A stretch of 28,378 bases of DNA from NCBI GenBank assembly GCA_964487565.1, contig CAZARN010000019.1:1-28378 (forward strand), written 5' to 3'. The DNA is from Phil1 sp964487565. GTDB taxonomy: Bacteria; Bacillota; Clostridia; Christensenellales; CAG-138. Each line of letters opens with the position of its first letter. Position 1 is the first letter of the stretch. Of the stretch, positions 1-8,139 are shown in pieces. Below the pieces are notes generated by a model. It was not told where the DNA came from and did no database searches. It saw nothing but the letters and a program-made list of their open reading frames with translations. Made by a program: the position numbers and the translations under genes.

Positions 1-1601
1 ACAAAGCCCGCATCACAAATTGGGACGCCGTGCAGGCATACCGCGAAGCCGCCGCCCATAAAAGCGAGTTTGAGCGCACGGAGCTTGCAAAGGATAAAAC
101 CGGCGTCGCGCTTGAAGGGCTGACGGCGATAAATCCGGTCAACGGCAAGGAGATACCCATCTGGATATCCGATTATGTGCTCATGGGCTACGGCACGGGC
201 GCAATAATGGCCGTGCCTGCGCACGATACGCGCGACTATGATTTTGCGCGCGTGTTCAAGCTGCCTATCGTCGAGGTCGTTGCCGGCGGAGATGTCGAGA
301 AGGAAGCGTATACCGAGTGCGAACACGGTAAAATGGTCAACTCCGGCTTCCTTGACGGCATGGAGGTCGCCGAGGCGAAGAAGGCCATAATCGACTGGCT
401 CGTCAAAAACGGCGTGGGCGAGCGCAAGATAAATTACAAGCTGCGCGACTGGGTGTTTGCCCGTCAGCGTTACTGGGGCGAGCCGATACCCCTCGTCAAG
501 TGCGACAAGTGCGGCTGGGTCCCCCTGCCTGAAAGCGAGCTGCCGCTCAAGCTGCCGATGCTGGAGGATTTCTCCCCCACGGACGACGGTTCCTCCTGCC
601 TTGCGCGCGCGAAGGACTGGCTGCACACCACCTGTCCCAAATGCGGCGGGCCGGCCATGCGCGAGGCGGACACGATGCCCAACTGGGCAGGCTCAAGCTG
701 GTATTTCCTGCGTTACACCGATCCGCATGACAATAAAGCCCTCGCTTCCCCCGAGGAGCTCAAATACTGGCTGCCGGTCGACTGGTATAACGGAGGCATG
801 GAGCATACCACGCTGCATCTGCTCTATTCCCGCTTCTGGCACAGGTTCCTTTACGATATCGGCGTCGTGCCCACGAAGGAACCGTATATGAAGCGCACAA
901 GCCACGGGATGGTGCTCGGCGAAAACGGTGAGAAGATGAGCAAGTCCCGCGGGAACGTCGTCAATCCCGATGATTATGTGAACGAATACGGTGCGGACGC
1001 ATTTCGCATGTACATCATGTTCATGGGCGCGTTCGATCAGCCCATACCCTGGAACACGCAGGGCACGAAGGGCTGCCGCCGCTTCCTTGAGCGCGTATGG
1101 CGTCTGCAGGACATGATAAGCGAAGAGCACGGCGAGCGCGAATGCCTCGCTTCCTCCCTGCATGCCACGATCAAGAAGGTGGGCGAGGATATCGAGCGCA
1201 TGAAATTCAACACGGCCATCGCCGCCCTGATGAGCTTTGTGAACGATGTTTACGCCGCAGGCTCCATCACAAGGGAAGAGCTTCGCACGCTCCTTATTCT
1301 GCTCGATCCCTTCGCGCCGCACATCGCGGAGGAAATGAACGAGCTTCTCGCGCTCGGCAGCCCGCTCTATGAGGCCGCATGGCCTGAGTTTGACGAAGGC
1401 GCGCTGGTCGAGAACATGATCGAGCTCGGCGTGCAGGTGAACGGCAGGGTCCGCGCCCGCGTGAGCGTCCCCTCGGATATGCCGGCGGATGAAATTCAAA
1501 AAACCGTCATGGCAAACGCAGAGGTCGCGCCGTTCCTTGAAGGCAAGACCGTGCGCAAGGTGATCGTCGTAAAGAACATCGTGAACATCGTCGTCGCGTA
1601 A
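1..1601 (+). CDS. leuS: Leucyl-tRNA synthetase, C-terminal part (5' end outside window)
   Basis: Cytoplasmic class I aminoacyl-tRNA synthetase that charges tRNA-Leu. The frame is open from base 3 and ends in TAA, so the gene enters from the left; about 532 codons are present and the HIGH-motif part of the Rossmann fold is missing. Visible parts in order: the end of the CP1 editing domain (TGAIMAVPAHDTRDYDFA), a zinc-type insertion with two CxxC pairs (CDKCG and CPKCGG), the catalytic segment NWAGSSWYFLRYTDP, the KMSKS loop (GEKMSKSRGN), and the anticodon-binding helical domain with a C-terminal end like VNGRVRARVSVP. The first in-frame alternative start (GTG at 30) is internal and should not be used. 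A strong hairpin terminator follows 35 bases after the stop. Identification is secure; only the length is incomplete. Confidence 0.97.
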   Translation, partial: KARITNWDAVQAYREAAAHKSEFERTELAKDKTGVALEGLTAINPVNGKEIPIWISDYVLMGYGTGAIMAVPAHDTRDYDFARVFKLPIVEVVAGGDVEKEAYTECEHGKMVNSGFLDGMEVAEAKKAIIDWLVKNGVGERKINYKLRDWVFARQRYWGEPIPLVKCDKCGWVPLPESELPLKLPMLEDFSPTDDGSSCLARAKDWLHTTCPKCGGPAMREADTMPNWAGSSWYFLRYTDPHDNKALASPEELKYWLPVDWYNGGMEHTTLHLLYSRFWHRFLYDIGVVPTKEPYMKRTSHGMVLGENGEKMSKSRGNVVNPDDYVNEYGADAFRMYIMFMGAFDQPIPWNTQGTKGCRRFLERVWRLQDMISEEHGERECLASSLHATIKKVGEDIERMKFNTAIAALMSFVNDVYAAGSITREELRTLLILLDPFAPHIAEEMNELLALGSPLYEAAWPEFDEGALVENMIELGVQVNGRVRARVSVPSDMPADEIQKTVMANAEVAPFLEGKTVRKVIVVKNIVNIVVA

Positions 1602-1635
1602 AAGCGCGGTCATAGGTTTTACTGCAAACATCAAA

Positions 1636-1678
1636 AACGGACGGGAAGCGTTTCACTTCCCGTCCGTTCGTTTTATAT
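1636..1678. terminator. Bidirectional intrinsic terminator between leuS and the DHHW gene
   Basis: A perfect 13-bp stem (1636-1648 with 1656-1668) and a 7-base loop. It is followed by TCGTTTTATAT on the plus strand. On the minus strand it is followed by a run of five T, complementary to 1633-1637. It can end leuS from the left and the convergent DHHW/MBOAT unit from the right. Confidence 0.85.
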
Positions 1679-1711
1679 GTGCCGAAGCCATGCCGCGTCC
1701 CCGGCCGGGGT

Positions 1712-2818
1712 TTATTTCACGAGCAGAGCGGAGCTTGTCATGAGAAGCTCAGGGCCGTATATGAAAAGCGTGTCCGTCGCGCCGGCAAGATCCACATAAT
1801 CCGCGATCAGAGGGCTTGCGATATATCGAAGATCCACAAGCGTTATCTTTTTGAAGCTGCCCGAAAGGAGCGGCGCAAGGCTCGACGAGAACGAATCGCG
1901 AAATACGATAAGCTCCCTGTCGGTCGAAGCGTTCGCGTTTTCAAGTATCACAACGGGCTTCGCGCCGCCGAGAAATGCGTCATAGCCGTCGATCCCCTCA
2001 AGCGCTGCGTCGTTATATACCGGAAGCTCCCTGAAAACGAGCGTCTTTTCGTCAAGATACGTCGCCTTCACGCCGTCGATGAAGCCTCCAGTGAGTACGC
2101 GAAGCCCGTCCTTGTCCTGTCCGAGGGCAAGCTGACCGAGATACGCACCGGCAAAATCGCCGAGATATTCCTCATGAAGGCCGGAAAGGTCAGCGTCGAA
2201 GTCCATCGCGTCCGCAAGCGCCGCCACGGTTTTTTCAAGCTTCACCTGATCCCAGTGCAGATCCGTCCTGTAATAGTCCGAAAGCGAAAGGGCGTCCGCA
2301 AGCTCGATATATTCGACGCCCTCCATATCGGAAAAGATCCGCCTCATATACCCGTAATCATAGCCGGGATGACCCTTCGCATAATACCCCTTGTCCGGCA
2401 CAAGCGCGAAATACGCATCCGTGTCGGAAAGATACTGCGCGCGCAGCCTGAGGAATTTTTGCGCCGTGTCGGCGATGGAAGCCTCGTCCGTATCGCCGAA
2501 TTTGCATATGCTGCCGTCATACACATAAATGCCGCCCTTGTCCCACTGACGGAAAAGGTTGAACACGGCGAAGGATTTTATGCTGCGCCACATCTCGCGC
2601 AAGCTGAACTGATCGAGGGACGCGGTTTCAAATTTCGACATGAAGCCGCCGTCCAGCACGGAAGCAACCGTGAGCGCGGGATATTGGGCGAGCTTGCGCC
2701 TTTCGGATTCTGAAACCTCGCCCTTGGGACGAATGATATTCGCCGCCATCACGGCAAAAAGCGAAAGCGCGAACGCCGCCGCGGTTATAATTGCCATCGT
2801 TTTGCTTTTCAAGATCAT
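1712..2818 (-). CDS. DHHW family protein (SGNH-hydrolase-like, MBOAT partner)
   Basis: 368 residues, likely exported and membrane-anchored: residues 8-28 form one hydrophobic N-terminal segment after two lysines. The family signature appears as TDLHWD (Asp186, His188, Trp189), and FRDSFSSSL near residues 306-314 looks like the nucleophile serine block (Ser309) of AlgX/AlgJ/DltD-type SGNH proteins. Proteins of this kind sit beside MBOAT acyltransferases and take part in O-acetylation of extracellular polymers; the polymer here is unknown. The gene starts 9 bases after the MBOAT stop, with GGGGAGGG just upstream of ATG, so the two are translated from one mRNA. The stop is TAA. The pairing and motifs support the family call; the catalytic role is inferred from relatives. 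Confidence 0.82.
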   Translation of the reverse strand: MILKSKTMAIITAAAFALSLFAVMAANIIRPKGEVSESERRKLAQYPALTVASVLDGGFMSKFETASLDQFSLREMWRSIKSFAVFNLFRQWDKGGIYVYDGSICKFGDTDEASIADTAQKFLRLRAQYLSDTDAYFALVPDKGYYAKGHPGYDYGYMRRIFSDMEGVEYIELADALSLSDYYRTDLHWDQVKLEKTVAALADAMDFDADLSGLHEEYLGDFAGAYLGQLALGQDKDGLRVLTGGFIDGVKATYLDEKTLVFRELPVYNDAALEGIDGYDAFLGGAKPVVILENANASTDRELIVFRDSFSSSLAPLLSGSFKKITLVDLRYIASPLIADYVDLAGATDTLFIYGPELLMTSSALLVK

Positions 2819-2827
2819 CCCTCCCCC

Positions 2828-4240
2828 TTAAAATCTGAAATAGATGAACGGATTGAAGGAACCGTCCACCAGATACGCCGTGACGAGCGACAGCAGCGCA
2901 AGCATAACGACTATCCTCAGTATTCCCGCAGCCTTCGCGCATGCGTCGTTTCTGCCCGCAAATTTCACAGCAAGGTTTTTGACAAGCGGCGTCGCCCCGA
3001 CAATGCCCAGGATCATTATCACCGCATAGCTTTTCAAATAATACAGGGACTGCGCGCTCCACAGCGCGTTCACACCGGCCCCGCCGAAAAGCCCTGCGAT
3101 GCGCGTGAACGCCGTTCCCATCGAAGGCGCGTCAAAAACGATAAAGCTCAAAAGCACCATCAGCATCGTATAAATGTGCGCAAACGCCGCCGGGAGTTTT
3201 TTGAGATACTTCGCAAGGAACAGCTTTTCCGCCGCAAGCAGCAGGGCAAACATCAGTCCCCAAACGATGAACGTCCAGCCCGCGCCGTGCCACAGCCCCG
3301 TCAGCAGCCATACGATGAGCACGTTGAGCATCCAGCGCGGCAGCTTCACCCTGTTGCCGCCAAGCGGGATATAAACATAATCCCTGAACCAGGAGCCGAG
3401 CGTCATGTGCCAGCGCCGCCAAAACTCCGACACACTTTTTGAGACGAACGGATAATTGAAGTTTTCCGGGAAGCTGAAGCCGAATATGCGGCCGAGCCCG
3501 ATCGCCATATCCGAATAACCCGAAAAATCAAAGTAAAGGTGCAGCGCAAAGGCCGCGATATACAGCCAGTACCAAAGCGCGTCCGCAGCGGGCGCCGCCT
3601 TGAATATCTCGCACAGCTCGCCGAGGGCGTTGGTGATCAGCACCTTTTTTGCAAGGCCCACGGTGAAGCGGAACGCGCCCGACGCAAACCCCTCCGCCGT
3701 ATGCTCCCTGTGTGAAAGCTCGCGTTCCACCTCCGCATAGCGCACGATCGGCCCCGCGATGAGCTGCGGGAAAAGCGCCACATATGTCGCGAGCGTCAGC
3801 GGATCGCGCTGAACGGCGATCCCGCCGCGATAAAGATCGATGAGATAACTCAATATCTGAAATGTATAAAAGCTTATGCCGATGGGCAGCGCAAGCGCCG
3901 GCAGAGGCAACTTCGCACCCGTGACGGAATTCACCGTGCCGATGAAAAAATCAGCGTATTTGAACACCGCAAGCAGACCGATGCTGATCACCGTTCCAGA
4001 GATGAGCGCCGCCCTCGCGCCCGGTCTGCCGCGGAAACGCTCGATCAAAAGCCCGTGTACATACCCTGAAAGCACCGACGCTATGAGAAGGAGCGTATAC
4101 TTCGGCTCGCCCCAGAAATAGAACAGCAGGCTCGCCGCGAGCAGCACAAGGTTTTTGCCGCGCACCGGACGCACCGGAAAGTACACGGCGATAAGCGCCG
4201 GAAAAAACCAATACAAAAAAGTTACGCTTGAGAAAAGCAT
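2828..4240 (-). CDS. MBOAT family O-acyltransferase (AlgI-like)
   Basis: 470-residue multi-pass membrane enzyme that should move an acyl group, usually acetyl, across the membrane onto an extracellular polysaccharide or wall polymer. Sequence evidence: many hydrophobic segments through the whole length, the conserved EFWRRWHMTLGSWFRDYVYIP block (residues 272-292), and the invariant histidine in LTGLWHGAGWTFIVWG (His318). Length matches AlgI/DltB relatives. ATG at 4240 is preceded by GAGGTGA at good spacing. It is followed 9 bases later by the DHHW gene and preceded by the DUF4358 lipoprotein gene 78 bases upstream with a strong hairpin between them. AlgI-like is preferred to DltB because no dltA, dltC or dltD is visible. 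The acceptor polymer cannot be told from the sequence. Confidence 0.92.
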   Translation of the reverse strand: MLFSSVTFLYWFFPALIAVYFPVRPVRGKNLVLLAASLLFYFWGEPKYTLLLIASVLSGYVHGLLIERFRGRPGARAALISGTVISIGLLAVFKYADFFIGTVNSVTGAKLPLPALALPIGISFYTFQILSYLIDLYRGGIAVQRDPLTLATYVALFPQLIAGPIVRYAEVERELSHREHTAEGFASGAFRFTVGLAKKVLITNALGELCEIFKAAPAADALWYWLYIAAFALHLYFDFSGYSDMAIGLGRIFGFSFPENFNYPFVSKSVSEFWRRWHMTLGSWFRDYVYIPLGGNRVKLPRWMLNVLIVWLLTGLWHGAGWTFIVWGLMFALLLAAEKLFLAKYLKKLPAAFAHIYTMLMVLLSFIVFDAPSMGTAFTRIAGLFGGAGVNALWSAQSLYYLKSYAVIMILGIVGATPLVKNLAVKFAGRNDACAKAAGILRIVVMLALLSLVTAYLVDGSFNPFIYFRF

Positions 4241-4279
4241 CGCGATTCACCTCAAAACGGGATCTTCAGGCATGGCAAC

Positions 4280-4301
4280 GGGCCGATGCACGCATCGGCC
4301 C
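4280..4301. repeat. GC-rich inverted repeat between the lipoprotein and MBOAT genes
   Basis: A perfect 10-bp inverted repeat (4280-4289 with 4292-4301) with only two bases between the arms, so the real loop is probably four bases or more. Neither side carries a run of T, so a classical intrinsic terminator is doubtful. It may reduce read-through or protect the lipoprotein mRNA end. Confidence 0.5.
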
Positions 4302-4318
4302 GGCGCATGTTTCAACCT

Positions 4319-4846
4319 TTATTCGGTTATATCGGTGCGCCCGATTGAATCGTTGCCCGCGAGCGTGGTGAAGCTCGTCCAAAGCGCCTCAGCATAGTCG
4401 GAGAACGACGCCGCGAAATACACATATTCGCCGTCCGCTGCGACAAAGGCCGTTTCAGGCGTCACGCAAACCCAGCGCTGCATATCGAAGCCGCCCGCGA
4501 CGGCTTCCTTCACGGCGGCCGCCGCAGTGCTGTCCTTGCACTTGAGCACGGCCGTCATGTGGGCGACGGAGCTTATCATGGCATAGCTGACGGTGCCGTC
4601 GGTCACGTTGGCGTTGAACTCGTCCGCGGTGAGGCCGAGCGTGCTTTCGCAGTTATCTGCGGAAAGCGCTTCCTCGCCGAGCATCGGCTGATCCGCATAA
4701 TCCGCACCTTCGTTTATCGCAGTCATCACCTCTGCGGACGTGCCCGTGAGCTTGCCGGTTTCACCCGTGGCGCCGCCGCCGTCGGAACAGGCCGCGAGGG
4801 AAAGCGCCAAAGCGAGCGCAAGTGTGATGGAAAGAGTCTTTTTCAT
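4319..4846 (-). CDS. DUF4358-type lipoprotein
   Basis: About 175 residues. A lipoprotein signal is clear: two lysines, a leucine/alanine-rich core and the lipobox LSLAAC, followed by a glycine-rich spacer; the lipidated cysteine is residue 20 from the chosen start. The mature part resembles the DUF4358 family of Clostridia lipoproteins (conserved-looking segments LGLTADEF and YAEALWTSFTT), which often sit next to MBOAT and DHHW genes. Function is not known; a surface-exposed helper in polymer modification is an inference from context. The second ATG (4846) is chosen because AGGA lies 9 bases before it, while the first ATG (4852) is only 3 bases from the same site. The stop is TAA. The downstream neighbour on this strand is the MBOAT gene; the upstream neighbour is pylC. 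Confidence 0.75.
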   Translation of the reverse strand: MKKTLSITLALALALSLAACSDGGGATGETGKLTGTSAEVMTAINEGADYADQPMLGEEALSADNCESTLGLTADEFNANVTDGTVSYAMISSVAHMTAVLKCKDSTAAAAVKEAVAGGFDMQRWVCVTPETAFVAADGEYVYFAASFSDYAEALWTSFTTLAGNDSIGRTDITE

Positions 4847-4941
4847 TGTCATACATCCTTTCGATTCTGCTTGCGGAGCTCATGTCCGCGCAAATATAAC
4901 GCGATATTTTCTCTCCATGTTCCCGCAAAATCATGAATATA

Positions 4942-6069
4942 TTATAGATTTTCCTGAATCGTGGATATTATTCCATCAAAACGCGCCTGCGCCGCCTCCC
5001 GCGTCCCGGCGGACGCGATGAGCGTTGCGCACATCTCCGCGTCGTCCGGCTTCCAGTCCGTTATAACCTCGTCAGCGCCGAAAAGACTGTCGTACACGCA
5101 AACCGGCGCGCGCGAGGCCATGATATGCTCTCCGGGGAAGCAAACGCTCCCTGTACAGGCCTTCACATGAGCGAACACCGTATGCTTTTCCCGTTTTGAA
5201 GGCGAATAGTCCGCGCGCGGCAGCCTGCCCGTGAAAAGGGCCGCAAGCTCCGCCACGAAGTTTATCCCCGTGGAATGATATATCGCCGTGGGCGTCTGAC
5301 TCGGAAGCCGCGCGTCGATCTCAAGCACCTTCAAAACGCCGTTGTGCAAAATCGTTTCAACATCCATTATGCCGTGGAGCGAAACAAGCTCCGCAAGCCG
5401 CACCGCGATCGCGGAAAACCGGCTTTCAAGCTCCCTTGAGAGACCGCACGGGCAGGTGACGCGGTTACAGTCATATATTTCGTCCGTATGTATCTGCGTT
5501 ATCTCATATGTCCGGTAGTCGCCCGGAACGCCGATCACCTCGATCGAATACGACGGGCCTTCAACATATTCCTGCGCGACAAACTGTGTTTGAGGCGGAA
5601 GGGACGCTATATGCCCTTCGATATCCGCCCTGGATGCAAAGCGCAGCACGCCCGCGCTCCCGCTTTCGCAAGAAGGTTTCAAAATATAAGGCGGCTCGCA
5701 ATCCGGATAATACGCGGGCGCCGGTATGCCGTTTTTATGGAAAAGCGCGTCCGAACGACGCTTGGAGCGCGTGATATCATATGAATCGAAATCGAACGCC
5801 GTGTTGAGCCGGTATTTTTCCGTCAGTCCGCGCAGCGCGTCCAGCGCCTCCTGATTTTCGTTTGCAGGCAGCACCATATCGGCCGCGCGCAGCGTTTCAA
5901 CAAGCGCTGCGGACGGCTCGCGCACGTCGCCCACGATCAGCTCGTCCGCAAGCCCCGCCGCGGGGCACGTCGCCCGCGCGTCGACGAGCACGCTTGTGAA
6001 GCCCGCCTTTTTCGCAAGATAACACGCTTCCATGCCCTGAAGCTTCCCGCCGATGACAGCGATCCTCAT
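4942..6069 (-). CDS. pylC: 3-methylornithine--L-lysine ligase PylC (pyrrolysine biosynthesis)
   Basis: 375-residue ATP-grasp ligase that joins (3R)-3-methyl-D-ornithine to the epsilon-amine of L-lysine, the second step of pyrrolysine synthesis. It begins MRIAVIGGKLQGMEACYLAKKAG, a nucleotide-fold start typical of PylC, then PPYILKPSCESGSAG (the ATP-grasp phosphate-binding region) and DVETILHNGVLKVLEIDARLPSQTP (metal and substrate end). The start is placed at 6069, where ATG overlaps the pylB stop as ATGA; a longer in-frame start at 6093 lies inside pylB and adds eight residues with no family support. The stop is TAA. It is the last gene of the pyl unit, and no clear terminator follows before the lipoprotein gene 95 bases on. 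Presence beside pylB, pylD, pylT and pylS makes the call firm. Confidence 0.95.
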   Translation of the reverse strand: MRIAVIGGKLQGMEACYLAKKAGFTSVLVDARATCPAAGLADELIVGDVREPSAALVETLRAADMVLPANENQEALDALRGLTEKYRLNTAFDFDSYDITRSKRRSDALFHKNGIPAPAYYPDCEPPYILKPSCESGSAGVLRFASRADIEGHIASLPPQTQFVAQEYVEGPSYSIEVIGVPGDYRTYEITQIHTDEIYDCNRVTCPCGLSRELESRFSAIAVRLAELVSLHGIMDVETILHNGVLKVLEIDARLPSQTPTAIYHSTGINFVAELAALFTGRLPRADYSPSKREKHTVFAHVKACTGSVCFPGEHIMASRAPVCVYDSLFGADEVITDWKPDDAEMCATLIASAGTREAAQARFDGIISTIQENL

Positions 6070-7127
6070 TCTTCCGCTCCATCCGCTTCGCACATCACAC
6101 GAAGCCGCGCAAGCTCTTTTTTGAATTCCTTCGCCGTGCCGGGCACAAGGCCCATTTCCCGCAATATCGCCGCCGCCTCTGCCGCGGTCCTGCCGCCCTC
6201 TTCAACGTCGCACCCGCCCTGCGCAACGCCCCGAAGGCCCGTATGCGGCGGGATTATCGAGGTCACCACGTTCGCGCCTGCGTTTATGCGCGCGCGCAGA
6301 CCTTCGATCCCGTCCACATCGAGGGACGCCGGGATTAGCGCGTTCGGAAAATATATCCTCAGCACCGCGATGGTCTTTTCTTCAAGCGCGCGGGGCGGCG
6401 TCGGCATGTTTTCCATGGGGCTCCCCTTTTGCGGCACAAAGCTCATCACGCGCACCTGTGCGGCGGCTTCCTTTTCCATTTCGAGTATCGAATCCGCGAT
6501 ATCCGCGGGGCTTTCGCCCACGCCCGCAAGCAGTCCTTCCTCGATGAGCATACCGTGCGCCGCGGCGCAGCGCTTTGCGTTCATCCGCTCGTCGAAGCTC
6601 TGCCCAATACGAAGCTTTTCAAACAGCTCCCTGTTGTGCGTTTCCTGATAAAGGGCAAAAAAATCCACCCCTGCCTGCGCGAAATCGGCGATGAGCCAGT
6701 CCGGTATTACCCCGGGCGAGAGCATAACGCCCGTTTCAAGCTCCGCCTTTATGCCGCGCACCATCTCAAGCACGTCGGCAAAACCGTCCTCATGGCAGGC
6801 GGGATCCTCGCCCATAGTGAGATCTATGAGCGAAACGCCGTCCTTCGCGAGAGCGCGCGCGACGTCAAGCACATCCTCAGGCGTTTTGCGATAGCGCGGG
6901 ATCGGGTTGTCCTTCCTGTAATAGCAAAAGGCGCAGTCGTTGCGGCAATAGGTCGAAAAATACACGAATCCGTAAAGAAAAACGCGATCCCCGAACCGTC
7001 TTTCCCTCGCGTCGCGCGCGATAGCGTAAAGATCCTCGATATCGCGCGGATCCTCAAGCGTCAGCAGTTCGATAATGTCCTCTTTTGTCAGCTTTTCTTC
7101 GAATTGTGCCTTTGTGAGCGCGTGCAT
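6066..7127 (-). CDS. pylB: Methylornithine synthase PylB (radical SAM)
   Basis: 353-residue radical SAM mutase that rearranges L-lysine to (3R)-3-methyl-D-ornithine, the first step of pyrrolysine synthesis. The iron-sulfur signature is CRNDCAFC (Cys61, Cys65, Cys68; CxxxCxxC), followed by YYRKDNPIPRYR as in PylB. LTMGEDPACHEDG and the end of the TIM barrel (VTSIIPPHTGLRGVAQG) also match the family, which is related to HydE and BioB. The start ATG at 7127 has GGGAGGGAGG six bases upstream. It follows the tRNA gene pylT by 121 bases and its TGA stop overlaps the pylC start by 4 bases. Length equals that of known PylB proteins, and no catalytic cysteine is missing. Confidence 0.96.
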   Translation of the reverse strand: MHALTKAQFEEKLTKEDIIELLTLEDPRDIEDLYAIARDARERRFGDRVFLYGFVYFSTYCRNDCAFCYYRKDNPIPRYRKTPEDVLDVARALAKDGVSLIDLTMGEDPACHEDGFADVLEMVRGIKAELETGVMLSPGVIPDWLIADFAQAGVDFFALYQETHNRELFEKLRIGQSFDERMNAKRCAAAHGMLIEEGLLAGVGESPADIADSILEMEKEAAAQVRVMSFVPQKGSPMENMPTPPRALEEKTIAVLRIYFPNALIPASLDVDGIEGLRARINAGANVVTSIIPPHTGLRGVAQGGCDVEEGGRTAAEAAAILREMGLVPGTAKEFKKELARLRVMCEADGAEE

Positions 7128-7153
7128 GGCGTCCTCCCTCCCGAAGATACATC

Positions 7154-7174
7154 AAGGACGTTCCTCCCGTCCTT
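7154..7174 (-). repeat. Small hairpin between pylT and pylB
   Basis: A perfect 7-bp inverted repeat (7154-7160 with 7168-7174). Read on the coding (minus) strand, the 7-base loop contains GGAGGA. It lies about 27 bases upstream of the pylB start, in the 121-base spacer after the tRNA. It could affect tRNA release from the transcript or pylB translation; nothing in the sequence proves either. Confidence 0.35.
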
Positions 7175-7248
7175 CCGTCTCTTTCAAGATAGTCTGAACC
7201 TGAGTTCCGTCCCGTGTGTGATAAGCCGTCCGAGCGGCGTTTTTCATC

Positions 7249-7320
7249 TGGCGAGGAGCCGGGGAGTTTCACCCCGCTGCATAGATTTAGAGTCTATGTG
7301 ATCCATCCGATCGGCCCCCC
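7249..7320 (-). tRNA. pylT: tRNA-Pyl, anticodon CUA (amber suppressor)
   Basis: 72 bases that fold as a pyrrolysine tRNA. Acceptor stem GGGGGGC pairs with GCTCCTC (two G-U pairs), then a single linker base, a 4-bp D stem GATC/GATC with a short 5-base loop, one base, a 6-bp anticodon stem CATAGA/TCTATG, and the loop CTCTAAA giving anticodon CUA. A 3-base variable region CAG, a 5-bp T stem CGGGG/CCCCG with loop TGAAACT, discriminator G and an encoded CCA complete it. The small D loop, 6-bp anticodon stem and 3-base variable region are the hallmarks of tRNA-Pyl. The loop and T-loop match, from memory, the Desulfitobacterium tRNA-Pyl closely. It starts 9 bases after the pylD stop, so it must be cut out of the pyl mRNA. 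It decodes UAG in mtbB. Confidence 0.95.
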
Positions 7321-7329
7321 ATGTTGACT

Positions 7330-8139
7330 TCATCCGGCAAAAAGCGCGCCAAGCATGGCGGCTGTTCCCGTCTCAAGGTCATCGTGCATTATGCGCGCGC
7401 CGTAAAGCGCTGCCGCCGCCTCATCCGCAAGATTCGGCACACCGGGCGCCGCGACCAGCGCGTCTGGCATAAGCATCCCCGCGTGCAGCCACCGGCCTGT
7501 GTTCGTCGCGTCAAAGATAAGCCCGAACCTGCCGATCGAGGATATGTCGCGACAGGTTTTTGCCCCGTCGCGCGCCATACGGTCAAGCCGTGCGGCGTCA
7601 ATATCATAATATACCGGATACGCGCCCTTTGCAACAAGGCATTTGCCGGCCATGCGCCCGATGATTCCGCATCCGCACACGAGCACTTCCCTTGACGCGA
7701 GGCCGCCGGCCGCCGCCTCAAGCGCCGTCACGAACCCGCGCGCGGTGCATATGTTGTTGTCCGCAACAACGCGGCGATCAAGCCTCATGCCGATATAGCG
7801 CGCGTCGTCCGCCATGAACACGACGTCGTCGCCCGCGGTGTGCGCTTCATATATGCCGTCCACATCCGTCGCGTCAGTCACGCGCGCCGTGAAGCCCGCC
7901 TTGTGAAGTATCAAAGCGACGCCCGCGGCAAAATCCTCTATGAGGCCCTGTCCCTGTGTCACCGGCACGACCGCCGCCGTGTGCCTCGCGGCCGCGCCGA
8001 GGATATCCTCACGCGAAAGGCCATTCGCCGCCGCCGCCATGCCGGTATAATCAAGCCCTGTTGCGGCCTTGAGCGCGCGCTCATGCTCATCCATCGCGCT
8101 TATCATCACGCGCATCCATTCACCGCGAAGTCTCGTCAT
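7330..8139 (-). CDS. pylD: 3-methylornithyl-N6-L-lysine dehydrogenase PylD (pyrrolysine biosynthesis)
   Basis: 269-residue NAD-dependent enzyme that oxidises the methylornithyl-lysine dipeptide made by PylC; the product closes to the pyrroline ring of pyrrolysine. The N-terminal helical half has VTQGQGLIEDFAAGV and DVVFMADD blocks seen in PylD. The Rossmann dinucleotide site is VCGCGIIGRMAG (about residues 154-165), with the acidic residue after the second strand in YYDID. C-terminal DATNTGRWLHAG and AAPGVPN fit the family. ATG at 8139 overlaps the pylSn stop as ATGA, and a GGAGG lies upstream within pylSn. The stop TGA is 9 bases before pylT. Length fits the family and nothing appears broken. 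Confidence 0.94.
   Translation of the reverse strand: MTRLRGEWMRVMISAMDEHERALKAATGLDYTGMAAAANGLSREDILGAAARHTAAVVPVTQGQGLIEDFAAGVALILHKAGFTARVTDATDVDGIYEAHTAGDDVVFMADDARYIGMRLDRRVVADNNICTARGFVTALEAAAGGLASREVLVCGCGIIGRMAGKCLVAKGAYPVYYDIDAARLDRMARDGAKTCRDISSIGRFGLIFDATNTGRWLHAGMLMPDALVAAPGVPNLADEAAAALYGARIMHDDLETGTAAMLGALFAG

Noticed and set aside
1679..2713. Plus-strand open frame of 344 codons opposite the DHHW gene.
   Set aside because: Same antisense-shadow character, very basic composition, and it starts within the leuS terminator region.
7054..7143. Possible small leader peptide before pylB (ATG after GGAGGA in the hairpin loop, different frame).
   Set aside because: It overlaps most of the pylB start in another frame and has an Arg-rich shadow composition. 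pylB has its own strong ribosome binding site.
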